Shown here: piece by piece, positions 6,820 through 13,797 of the stretch
How the letters are laid out: every line of letters begins with the position of its first letter
Position numbering within the stretch: the first letter of the stretch is position 1
Origin: Bacillota bacterium
GTDB lineage: Bacteria; Bacillota; Clostridia; Lachnospirales; Lachnospiraceae
Direction: 5' to 3'
DNA length: 18,017 nucleotides
NCBI GenBank assembly: GCA_023436225.1
Contig: JAEZKA010000095.1
Span: 1-18,017, forward strand
Translations under genes and position numbers: made by a program
The notes under the pieces: generated by a model
What the model was told of the DNA's origin: nothing
Seen by the model: the letters and a program-made list of their open reading frames with translations, nothing else
Database searches by the model: none

Positions 6820-8061
6820 ATGAGATTACGAATAAATCGTTATATCGCAGCCCTTTTATTTCTTTTTCTCTCGGGAGGATTGCTTGTGAGTAAAACAGCT
6901 AATGCTGCCAGTGCGGAGGTGGAGCTGTCTTCGGATTCAACGCAGGTTACTATAGGGGAGAATTTTTTTGTATATGTGAATGTTTCTTCCAAAGCATCAT
7001 TTGGTGATTTTGAGGGAAGTATTACATATGATGATGATATACTTGAGTATCAGGGTGGAACAAAACAAATCAAAGGAAGCGGCGGATTTCTCACCTTATC
7101 CGATATGGGTAATACGGATGGGGACAAGAAGCGTAAATACACTATGAAATTTGAAGCTGCAGAGGTAGGTATCTGTAGGATTGCTTTTAATGATCGGGCG
7201 GTTGTTTATGAACTTGAGGGTGCAGAGATGTCCGTATCCAGTAATGTGCTTACCATTAATGTGGTGGCCCCAGAAACTGCTTCTAATAATGCAAGGCTGA
7301 AGGATATGAAAATTAATCCTTCGACATTGGTACCGGAATTTAATCCGGATACCTATGAATATAGTACTACAGTGGATTACTTAGTGGAACAGTTGGTACT
7401 CGTGGCATTACCGGAGGATGATAAGGCTTCTGTATCCATCACAGGTAACGAAAATTTAAAAGAAGGTGAAAATAAAATCCTAATATCTGTATTAGCAGAA
7501 TCAGGAGATGTCATAGAATATAGTATCAATGTCGTGAAAACAGCGGCGCCTGTAATAAGCGAGGCACCAGAGGAAGAAAGTATCCCAAAAACAAGTCACG
7601 GAAATTTTGAAGTTGTTCGAACAGATGATGATAAAATTGCAATTTACAGTGGACAATATATACTATTGGAGCCGGGAAATGATGTGACAATTCCTTCTGG
7701 CTACCTGAAAACTAAGCTAATCATCTCTGATATCTCTGTGACAGCCTTCTATCCTGAGGGTAATATAGCGAGTGATTATCTTCTTATCTATGCAGAGAAT
7801 GAACTTGGGGAAGCTGGATTCTATCAATATGATCGAGTGGAACGCACTCTGCAGCGATATGTGCCAGGAAAGAATATTATTCTAAGCAATGAGGACGACA
7901 ATAACATGGATAATCTGATTAGTTCTGAGGAATACCGAACTAACCTTACGAAAGCAGCAGTGGTAATTGCTGTACTTAGTGCTCTTTGTGCACTTTTCAT
8001 TATCCTATGTATTCGTCTGATTGTTAAATCAAGAGGGCACAAGGAGGATGAGTTGGATTAG
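6820..8061 (+). CDS. membrane-anchored protein with cohesin-like and cadherin-like domains
   Basis: I start the gene at 6820 (MRLRINRYIAALLFLF): CGGAGG at 6806-6811 is 8 nt upstream, and a clear signal peptide with cleavage after AxANA (residue 29) begins exactly there. The reading from 6670 has no such support. The 413-residue product has a cohesin-like beta-sandwich (about 32-149; SITYDDDILEY and SDMGNTDGDKK are suggestive). A cadherin-like beta-sandwich (about 160-240, ending YSINVVK) resembles the C-terminus of the upstream hydrolase. A less clear beta-rich region runs to about 370. A single transmembrane helix (about 378-400) is followed by a short charged tail. It is probably displayed on the outer face of the membrane. 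No dockerin gene is visible, so a cellulosome role is not implied. The function is unknown. Confidence 0.8.
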   Translation: MRLRINRYIAALLFLFLSGGLLVSKTANAASAEVELSSDSTQVTIGENFFVYVNVSSKASFGDFEGSITYDDDILEYQGGTKQIKGSGGFLTLSDMGNTDGDKKRKYTMKFEAAEVGICRIAFNDRAVVYELEGAEMSVSSNVLTINVVAPETASNNARLKDMKINPSTLVPEFNPDTYEYSTTVDYLVEQLVLVALPEDDKASVSITGNENLKEGENKILISVLAESGDVIEYSINVVKTAAPVISEAPEEESIPKTSHGNFEVVRTDDDKIAIYSGQYILLEPGNDVTIPSGYLKTKLIISDISVTAFYPEGNIASDYLLIYAENELGEAGFYQYDRVERTLQRYVPGKNIILSNEDDNNMDNLISSEEYRTNLTKAAVVIAVLSALCALFIILCIRLIVKSRGHKEDELD

Positions 8062-8064
8062 TGC

Positions 8065-8092
8065 TTGACAAATGAGATGGCTTTGTTATACT
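8065..8092 (+). promoter_or_regulatory. promoter of the GntR-mcsA-mcsB block
   Basis: A consensus TTGACA at 8065-8070 and TATACT at 8087-8092 are separated by 16 nt. The -35 begins only four bases after the stop codon of the preceding gene. The predicted transcript starts near 8099, leaving about 90 nt of leader before the GntR start at 8189. Confidence 0.8.
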
Positions 8093-8115
8093 ATATATAT
8101 AACAACTATAGTATA
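8087..8115. promoter_or_regulatory. palindromic operator overlapping the -10
   Basis: TATACTATA (8087-8095) and TATAGTATA (8107-8115) form a perfect 9-bp inverted repeat with an 11-nt centre. The left arm covers the -10 hexamer and the right arm lies just past the predicted start point. A bound dimer would block RNA polymerase. The adjacent gene encodes a GntR/YtrA-type regulator, so autoregulation is the simplest reading. Confidence 0.65.
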
Positions 8116-8188
8116 TAGGAAGGCTAGAAACATTGCCTTCCGTAGTCATCAAATGTTATCTATTAAAGAAAGTCCGAGGTGTATACGA

Positions 8189-8563
8189 ATGTATGTTGAG
8201 ATTGATTTTAATAGTGATGAAGCGATTTATATTCAATTAAGAAATCAGATTATATACGGAATCGCTACTTCCCAGCTTCAAGAAGGTGAGAATCTCCCTT
8301 CCGTCAGAGATCTGGCTGAGCATATCGGAATTAACATGCATACCGTTAATAAAGCTTATACGATACTAAAGCAAGAAGGATATCTTAAGCTGGACCGAAG
8401 AAAAGGGGCGGTGGTTGCGCTCGACTATAATAAGATAAAAGCGATTGAGAATATGCGGGATGAACTCAGGGTAGTATTAGCAAGAGCATTTTGCAAGAAT
8501 ATCAGTTGTGAGGAGGCTCATGAAATCGTTAATGATATCTTTAGCGAATTTGAAAGGGGGTAA
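8189..8563 (+). CDS. GntR-family (YtrA-type) transcriptional regulator
   Basis: A 124-residue protein with an N-terminal winged helix-turn-helix of the GntR family (about 10-78): AIYIQLRNQIIYGIA, LPSVRDLAEHIGINMHTVNKAYTILKQEGYL and the wing LDRRKGAVVAL. Only about 45 helical residues follow, the short dimerisation tail typical of the YtrA subfamily and too small for a ligand domain. The start at 8189 has GAGGTG at 8176-8181; the open frame extends to 8072, but that part would overlap the promoter. It is the first gene of the mcsA-mcsB block, the place where ctsR is normally found, and it overlaps or abuts mcsA. It probably represses its own operon through the palindrome at 8087-8115. Whether it controls heat-shock genes is inference. 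Confidence 0.9.
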   Translation: MYVEIDFNSDEAIYIQLRNQIIYGIATSQLQEGENLPSVRDLAEHIGINMHTVNKAYTILKQEGYLKLDRRKGAVVALDYNKIKAIENMRDELRVVLARAFCKNISCEEAHEIVNDIFSEFERG

Positions 8564-8568
8564 TGACA

Positions 8569-9117
8569 ATGTTATGTGACAGATGCCAGAAGAGAGATGC
8601 GAAAATATTGTATACCGAGATAATTAATGGAATGAAGAAAGAACAGCATCTTTGCGAGGAATGTGCAACAGATTACACATCCTTTCAAATGGAGAAGCCC
8701 TTAATGAACAGCGATCTTACCTTAGGTGATTTACTATCTACTTTACTGGATAATTATACTGCTTCTGAAAAGAAGAAGCCCGGTGAGTATACCAATCCCC
8801 TTACCTGTAGAACCTGTGGTACCACCTATGAAGAATTTATTCAGAAGGGACGTTTCGGATGTTCCGATTGTTATCGCAGCTTTAACGGACAGCTGGGTAA
8901 GACCTTGAAGGGGATTCAGGGAGCAGATCTTCACACCGGTAAACGTCCGAAAGGCTTTATAAATGCTGCCTCCGACCGTGTCAGCAAGGATATTTCGGAG
9001 ACAGAGAAGCTTACAATAATGCTACAGGAATCAATTGAGAAAGAGGAATTCGAGGAGGCTGCAAGGCTTCGTGACTTGATTAGACAGCTGAAGAAGGAGG
9101 AACAAACCAATGCTTAA
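8569..9117 (+). CDS. mcsA: McsA, zinc-binding activator of the McsB arginine kinase
   Basis: The 182-residue protein has two pairs of CxxC motifs, Cys3/Cys6 with Cys29/Cys32 and Cys80/Cys83 with Cys98/Cys101, as expected for zinc ribbons of McsA. A C-terminal UVR-type helical hairpin (about 142-177, EKEEFEEAARLRDLIRQLKKE) follows. In Bacillus subtilis McsA activates McsB and adapts substrates for ClpC. Two starts are possible: ATG at 8563, which overlaps the GntR stop by one base, and ATG at 8569. The ribosome site GAAAGGGGG at 8552-8560 is 2 nt from the first but 8 nt from the second, so I choose 8569. The end overlaps mcsB by 8 nt. Confidence 0.92.
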   Translation: MLCDRCQKRDAKILYTEIINGMKKEQHLCEECATDYTSFQMEKPLMNSDLTLGDLLSTLLDNYTASEKKKPGEYTNPLTCRTCGTTYEEFIQKGRFGCSDCYRSFNGQLGKTLKGIQGADLHTGKRPKGFINAASDRVSKDISETEKLTIMLQESIEKEEFEEAARLRDLIRQLKKEEQTNA

Positions 9118-10144
9118 ATGGTATGAGCAGAGTGCATCAGATAGTGATGTGGTTATTTCCAGCCGGGTCAGACTCGCTAGAAATCTCGTGACCTACCCCT
9201 TCTCCTCAAAAATCGTAGAAGAACAGGCAGCAGCTTTAGTGAATGAAGTAAAACAGATAGCTGGAGCACTGTCCGAGAAGGAAAATCGTAGGTTCTATGC
9301 CTGCAATATCAGTACCTTGAGTGATATAGATAAGATTGCAATGGTAGAACGCCATATTGTCAGTCCTCTACTTGCCGAAAAGGAGCAGACCACTGGTCTA
9401 ATTCTGGCAGACGACGAGTCAGTCAGTATTATGATTAATGAGGAAGATCACGTCCGCATCCAGGCAATTGTAGGTGGAATGAATCTGGAGCAGGCATATG
9501 CTGAGGCAGACCGTATCGATGATATAGCCTATGAGAAGCTACAATTTGCATATGACGAGAAATATGGATATCTTACAGCGTGCCCTACCAATGCAGGGAC
9601 CGGTATGAGAGCCTCCTGTATGATGTTTCTGCCCGCGCTTACCTCAGCAAGAATGATTCAAAAGCTGATCGAAGAGGTCGGCAAATACGGAGTTACCATC
9701 CGTGGTATTTACGGAGAGGGAACGAAGAGTTTGGGAAGCATCTATCAAATCTCTAATCAGAAGACCATGGGTATCTCTGAAAGTGAAATTATTGAGAATC
9801 TGAAGAGAATAGTTCTTCAGGTAGTAAAGCAGGAGAGAAAACGAAGAGAATACATGCTGTCGGTAAGTTCCGATGAAATTCAAGATCAAGTCTTTCGCTC
9901 TTATGGAGTATTAAAGTATGCCAGACAGATATCTTCTGACGATGCAATGACGTTGTTATCCCAACTTAAATTTGGCGCTGATTGTGGTCTGATTCGATTT
10001 GAACGTGAGTTCAATATTCATAAATTGATGATGGGTGTACAACCGGGCAGCCTTCAGTGGACACTGGGGAAGAATGTTGGAAGCTTAACAAGAGATCAGG
10101 CAAGAGCTGAATATATCCGAAAAGAATTACCTACAATTATATAA
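9110..10144 (+). CDS. mcsB: protein-arginine kinase
   Basis: McsB phosphorylates arginine residues on misfolded proteins and repressors, marking them for ClpC-ClpP. The 344-residue length fits the family. The phosphagen-kinase catalytic fold is clear: VVISSRVRLARNL near residue 15, INEEDHVRIQ near 108-117, YLTACPTNAGTGMRASCMM near 155-173 and GEGTKSLGSIYQISNQKTMG near 203-222. The start follows AAGAAGGAGG at 9091-9100 by 9 nt and overlaps the mcsA stop. In the usual Firmicute operon clpC follows directly. Here a 474-nt spacer with repeats and hairpins intervenes, so clpC may be partly uncoupled from mcsB. Confidence 0.96.
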   Translation: MLKWYEQSASDSDVVISSRVRLARNLVTYPFSSKIVEEQAAALVNEVKQIAGALSEKENRRFYACNISTLSDIDKIAMVERHIVSPLLAEKEQTTGLILADDESVSIMINEEDHVRIQAIVGGMNLEQAYAEADRIDDIAYEKLQFAYDEKYGYLTACPTNAGTGMRASCMMFLPALTSARMIQKLIEEVGKYGVTIRGIYGEGTKSLGSIYQISNQKTMGISESEIIENLKRIVLQVVKQERKRREYMLSVSSDEIQDQVFRSYGVLKYARQISSDDAMTLLSQLKFGADCGLIRFEREFNIHKLMMGVQPGSLQWTLGKNVGSLTRDQARAEYIRKELPTII

Positions 10145-10145
10145 G

Positions 10146-10344
10146 GAAAGCGTAGTGAGCATCTTACAAGCTTGCTTGTAAAGATGCGATCGGAGCTAAC
10201 GACCATGAACATGATTTCGTTCATGGTATAAAGAAAGCGTAGTGAGTATAATGCGAGAAGAACACTCGCATAGCAAGTTTGCTTGCAAGTATGCGATCGG
10301 AGCTGACGACCATGAACGCGGTTTTCGTTCATGGTATAAAGAAA
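10146..10344 (+). repeat. two tandem modular hairpin repeats between mcsB and clpC
   Basis: Each unit has the conserved box GAAAGCGTAGTGAG (10146-10159; 10233-10246), then a variable hairpin region, then ATGCGATCGGAGCT(A/G)ACGACCATGAAC (10184-10210; 10291-10317, one mismatch). A short loop and GTTCATGGTATAAAGAAA close the unit. The end of each unit is a 9-bp hairpin ACCATGAAC/GTTCATGGT (10202-10210 with 10219-10227; 10309-10317 with 10327-10335). The variable parts differ in length but both fold: GCATCTT/AAGATGC in unit 1, TGCGAG/CTCGCA and GCAAG/CTTGC in unit 2. No credible protein is encoded. Confidence 0.85.
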
Positions 10345-10346
10345 AT

Positions 10347-10390
10347 AAGAATAATACTTTACAAAATGTACCATGTAAAGTATTATTCTT
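10347..10390. terminator. 17-bp perfect hairpin, possible terminator of mcsB
   Basis: The left arm at 10347-10363 and the right arm at 10374-10390 are perfectly complementary over 17 bp around a 10-nt loop. The AT-rich stem ends in ATTATTCTTA but lacks a proper T-run. It may terminate transcription weakly in both directions or stabilise the upstream mRNA 3' end. Confidence 0.55.
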
Positions 10391-10447
10391 ATACATATAT
10401 AATAAAGATAATGAATCCTATTATCGGTATGCTTATATATGTATAAT

Positions 10448-10560
10448 GTGAATTGTTGATCAATTCACACTGTTCTAGGCTGCACTCAGGGTGCAGAAAG
10501 GGATGTTAGTGCCTGCTGTCTTCAAAGTGTAATCGATACACTTGGCACAAACTGATTTTT
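10448..10560 (+). ncRNA. structured leader upstream of clpC (unidentified)
   Basis: Three hairpins lie in a row: GTGAATTG/CAATTCAC (10448-10455 with 10461-10468), CTGCAC/GTGCAG (10480-10485 with 10491-10496), and a composite one. In the composite, AAGTGTA/TACACTT (10525-10531 with 10537-10543) stacks directly on GTGCC/GGCAC (10509-10513 with 10544-10548) with an 11-nt bulge on the left. The T-rich ATTTTTATTTCTT follows at 10554-10566. A TATAAT at 10442-10447 with a poor -35 could start such a transcript. I cannot match it to a known riboswitch. Confidence 0.4.
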
Positions 10561-10618
10561 ATTTCTTACGATTCAAACGAAACTATAGAGTACTCTAGCT
10601 AGAATGGAGGATACAGTT

Positions 10619-13069
10619 ATGTATGACAAATTTACAGAAAATGCGAAAAGTGCAATTAACCTTGCTCGTGAAGTCGCATACCGATTATCCCATAACTACA
10701 TTGGTACCGAGCATTTATTAATCGGTCTGATGGAGGTAGAGGGAGTCGCATCACGAATATTAGAAGAAAACGGTGTGACCGTAGAAAAGGTTCTGGAGCT
10801 GGTGAATCAGCTCATCGCACCGAACAACGGTGTAGAAATGATGGATGCTGGCTCTTTTACCCCCAGATCCAAGCGGATTCTGGACCAGAGCTATAAAGAG
10901 GCTGCAAAATTCAAGGCATCCTTGGTGGGAACAGAGCATATTCTGATTGCTCTAATAAAGGAATCAGACTGCATCGCAGTTCGCTTATTAAATACCCTTG
11001 GGGTAAATGTACAGAAGGTTTACATTGATATCCTAACCGCGTCCGGTGTGGATGTCAGCGTTGCCAAGAATGAATATTCCGCAGGAAAAGGCCAGAAAAC
11101 AAAGGGAAAGACTTCGGCTACTCCGACACTTGATCAGTATAGCCGGGATTTGACTGAGTATGCAAGAGAGGGCAAGCTCGATCCGGTAATCGGCAGAGAG
11201 AGCGAGATTCAGAGAGTAGTACAGATACTCAGCCGAAGAACCAAGAATAATCCTTGCCTGGTCGGTGAGCCTGGAGTAGGTAAGACGGCGATTGCGGAAG
11301 GTCTAGCGCTTAAGATTGTAGAAGGAAATATACCGGATACAATTAAGGAAAAAAGAGTCGTAACTCTAGATCTGTCCGGAATGGTAGCAGGTTCCAAATA
11401 TCGTGGTGAATTTGAGGAAAGAATAAAGAAAGTGATTAGTGAAGTAATAGGTGATGGAAATGTATTACTTTTCATTGATGAGATTCATACTATCATTGGG
11501 GCAGGCGGTGCAGAAGGCGCGATCGATGCTTCTAATATCCTAAAACCTTCTTTGGCACGTGGAGAACTTCAGATTATAGGAGCAACCACCAGAGAAGAAT
11601 ATCGTAAATATATTGAAAAGGATGCTGCTCTGGAACGTAGATTCCAACCGGTAGTAGTTGATGAGCCCTCTGAAGAAGAAGCTATCATGATCTTATATGG
11701 CTTACGTGATAAATACGAGGCACATCATCAGGTTCGAATAACGGATGGAGCTCTAGAAGCTGCAGTAAAGCTTTCCAGTCGTTATATCAATGACAGGTAT
11801 TTGCCCGATAAAGCAATTGACTTAATGGATGAGGCAGCTTCCAAAGTGCGCCTCAGTACCTATACCTCCTCTCCGGAGATTAAGGATTTGGAGCAGGCAA
11901 TCAAGCGTCTTGAAGGTGAGAAGGAAAAGGCGATTAAGGATGAAGCCTATGAGAAAGCCGGCGAGATTAAGAAGCAACAGGAAGCAGCGATGGAGCAGCT
12001 GGAGAAACAGAAGGTACTTGACCAGAAGCAACGACAGGATAAACAGCTTGTGGTAGGCGAGAATGAGATTGCCGAGATAGTTGCAAGCTGGACGAAGATA
12101 CCAGTTAAGAAGCTGGCAGAGGAAGAGACGGAACGTCTTCAGAATCTGGAGAATATTCTTCATCAGAGAGTAGTTGGACAGGAGGAAGCAGTTGCCGCAG
12201 TAGCAAAAGCAATCCGTCGTGGTCGCGTTGGCTTAAAGGACCCCAATCGCCCGACCGGTTCCTTCTTATTCCTTGGACCTACTGGCGTTGGTAAGACTGA
12301 GCTTTCCAAGGCATTGGCAGAAGCTATGTTTGGTAGTGAGAATTCCATTATTCGTGTTGATATGTCCGAATATATGGAGAAGCATAGTGTCAGCAAGCTG
12401 ATTGGATCTCCTCCGGGATATGTAGGCTATGATGAAGGTGGACAGCTTAGTGAGAAGGTGCGTCAGAATCCATACTCTGTAATCCTTTTTGATGAGGTGG
12501 AGAAAGCACATCCGGATGTATTCAATATCTTACTGCAGGTTTTAGATGATGGACATATCACCGATTCACAGGGCAGAAAAGTAAGTTTTAAGAATACAAT
12601 TATCATTATGACCTCCAATGCAGGTGCGCAGAATATCGTGGAACCGAAGCGATTAGGCTTTACCTCTGTAATTGATGATAAAGAAGATTACAAGCGCATG
12701 AAGGAAGGGGTTATGGACGAGGTAAAGAAGATATTTAAACCGGAGTTCATAAATCGTATTGATGAGATTATTGTGTTCCATTCCTTAACTAAGGATAATA
12801 TCAAGCAGATTGTAGACATCATGATTAAGACAATCGGTAAACGAAGCAAGGCGCAGATGAATATCGCCCTTGATACAAGTGAGGATGTGGTTACACATCT
12901 GGCAGAGGTCGGCTTTGATCCGAAGTACGGAGCAAGACCTTTAAGACGCGCGATTCAGACAAATATTGAGGATAAACTGGCGGAAGCCATACTTGCAGGC
13001 ACAATAAAAGAAGGGGATACCGTTCATGTGCAATACCTGGATAATGAGATGGTATTAACTGCAAAGTAG
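10619..13069 (+). CDS. clpC: AAA+ unfoldase ClpC, partner of ClpP
   Basis: ClpC unfolds proteins and feeds them to ClpP, with McsB-marked substrates recognised through its N-domain. The 816-residue product begins with the double Clp N repeat (about 1-145). The first AAA+ module has Walker A GEPGVGKT at 216-223 and Walker B LLFIDE around 283-288. A coiled-coil middle domain with a UVR-like stretch lies at about 408-490. The second AAA+ module has Walker A GPTGVGKTE at 553-561 and Walker B VILFDEVEKAHPDV from 621. A C-terminal small domain (GARPLRRAIQ) closes it. I start at 10619 (MYDKFTENAK) because GGAGG at 10606-10610 is 8 nt upstream; the reading from 10604 places it inside the gene. No CtsR heptad pair or CIRCE element was seen upstream. 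Confidence 0.96.
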   Translation: MYDKFTENAKSAINLAREVAYRLSHNYIGTEHLLIGLMEVEGVASRILEENGVTVEKVLELVNQLIAPNNGVEMMDAGSFTPRSKRILDQSYKEAAKFKASLVGTEHILIALIKESDCIAVRLLNTLGVNVQKVYIDILTASGVDVSVAKNEYSAGKGQKTKGKTSATPTLDQYSRDLTEYAREGKLDPVIGRESEIQRVVQILSRRTKNNPCLVGEPGVGKTAIAEGLALKIVEGNIPDTIKEKRVVTLDLSGMVAGSKYRGEFEERIKKVISEVIGDGNVLLFIDEIHTIIGAGGAEGAIDASNILKPSLARGELQIIGATTREEYRKYIEKDAALERRFQPVVVDEPSEEEAIMILYGLRDKYEAHHQVRITDGALEAAVKLSSRYINDRYLPDKAIDLMDEAASKVRLSTYTSSPEIKDLEQAIKRLEGEKEKAIKDEAYEKAGEIKKQQEAAMEQLEKQKVLDQKQRQDKQLVVGENEIAEIVASWTKIPVKKLAEEETERLQNLENILHQRVVGQEEAVAAVAKAIRRGRVGLKDPNRPTGSFLFLGPTGVGKTELSKALAEAMFGSENSIIRVDMSEYMEKHSVSKLIGSPPGYVGYDEGGQLSEKVRQNPYSVILFDEVEKAHPDVFNILLQVLDDGHITDSQGRKVSFKNTIIIMTSNAGAQNIVEPKRLGFTSVIDDKEDYKRMKEGVMDEVKKIFKPEFINRIDEIIVFHSLTKDNIKQIVDIMIKTIGKRSKAQMNIALDTSEDVVTHLAEVGFDPKYGARPLRRAIQTNIEDKLAEAILAGTIKEGDTVHVQYLDNEMVLTAK

Positions 13070-13382
13070 TTTATGTCACACTTCTCTTTTTAGCGGTATC
13101 TGTTATAGTTTGGACTCTAGACTTAGTTAAAATATGAGTACGATAAGTGTTTTCGAAATTGTAGATGCTCTCTCTTAATTGCATTACGTAGCGATATATA
13201 GGCGAATGCGATTTGAAAATCATTTATCTTACTCGTAACCACAGATTTGTAACAAACGGTAAAGGAAAATTTAATATTTGGCGTAGTAGAAATTGCTCGA
13301 AATATCATTTATAATGTAAGTCATAATCATGAAATATTTTATCTGTCGTTAACGGCATATAAACAATTAGGAGGGTCATATA
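13070..13382. other. intergenic region between clpC and the 137-residue gene
   Basis: There is no gene and no obvious hairpin-plus-T-run terminator for clpC. CTCTTTTT at 13084-13091 lacks a stem. A TATAAT at 13310-13315 could be the -10 of the next gene, but its -35 is poor. The ribosome site AGGAGGG at 13369-13375 precedes the next start. The near-palindrome GTCGTTAACGGC at 13345-13356 is noted without a known role. Confidence 0.4.
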
Positions 13383-13796
13383 ATGGCAGTTGTTGAAGAG
13401 TTAATACGCAAGGAAAGTGATGGGACAATTAGCTTTGGTAATTACGAATTAGAAGTAAAATCAAAGGCTTCCGATTTCGAGCATCAGGGGGATATCTTTA
13501 AAGTTAAGACTTTTTATGAGATAACAAAGCTTGAGAAGAATGGAATGTTTGTCTACGAATCTGTACCCGGTACTGCCGTATTTCATATGGATATAAAGGA
13601 TAATCAGATTAGTTTTGAGGTTTGTGGTAAAGAAACTGCACAGATTACCCTGGAGCTTGAGGCTGAAAAGGAATATGAGATTTTTAAAAATAATCAAAAC
13701 CTTGGCAAGATGAAGACGAACTTAGGCGGTAAATTAGCATTAAGTTTGGAACTGAATGAAGATGGCAAGGATTTCATAAGGGTGGTTAAACAGTAA
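13383..13796 (+). CDS. 137-residue protein of unknown function upstream of radA
   Basis: I do not recognise a characterised family. The protein has no signal peptide or membrane segment. It is rich in alternating hydrophobic/polar stretches typical of beta-strands (TISFGNYELEVKSK, DIFKVKTFYEITKLEK, AVFHMDIKDNQISFEV, QITLELEAEKEYEIF, KLALSLELNEDG), so a small cytosolic beta-sandwich or barrel is likely. It has one cysteine and many acidic residues. AGGAGGG at 13369-13375 gives a good start with 7-nt spacing. Its stop is one base before the radA start, so radA translation probably depends on it. The tight coupling implies co-expression but does not show a shared function. Confidence 0.85.
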   Translation: MAVVEELIRKESDGTISFGNYELEVKSKASDFEHQGDIFKVKTFYEITKLEKNGMFVYESVPGTAVFHMDIKDNQISFEVCGKETAQITLELEAEKEYEIFKNNQNLGKMKTNLGGKLALSLELNEDGKDFIRVVKQ

Positions 13797-13797
13797 G

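Noticed and set aside
6820..8061. Cellulosomal scaffoldin
   Set aside because: Only one cohesin-like domain is present, with no carbohydrate-binding module and no dockerin in the window. The protein is a single-pass membrane protein.
8062..8130. CtsR heptad repeat or CIRCE element at the mcsA-mcsB promoter
   Set aside because: The TTGACAAA here is explained by the -35 hexamer. No second heptad and no TTAGCACTC/GAGTGCTAA pair were found.
8062..8188. Longer GntR product starting at 8072
   Set aside because: It would place the start inside the promoter spacer and add residues unlike any GntR N-terminus. The start at 8189 has a good ribosome site.
10242..10451. 69-residue open frame between mcsB and clpC
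   Set aside because: It runs through the hairpin repeats, has no ribosome site, and its residues simply mirror the repeated DNA. Frames on the opposite strand in the same place are explained the same way.
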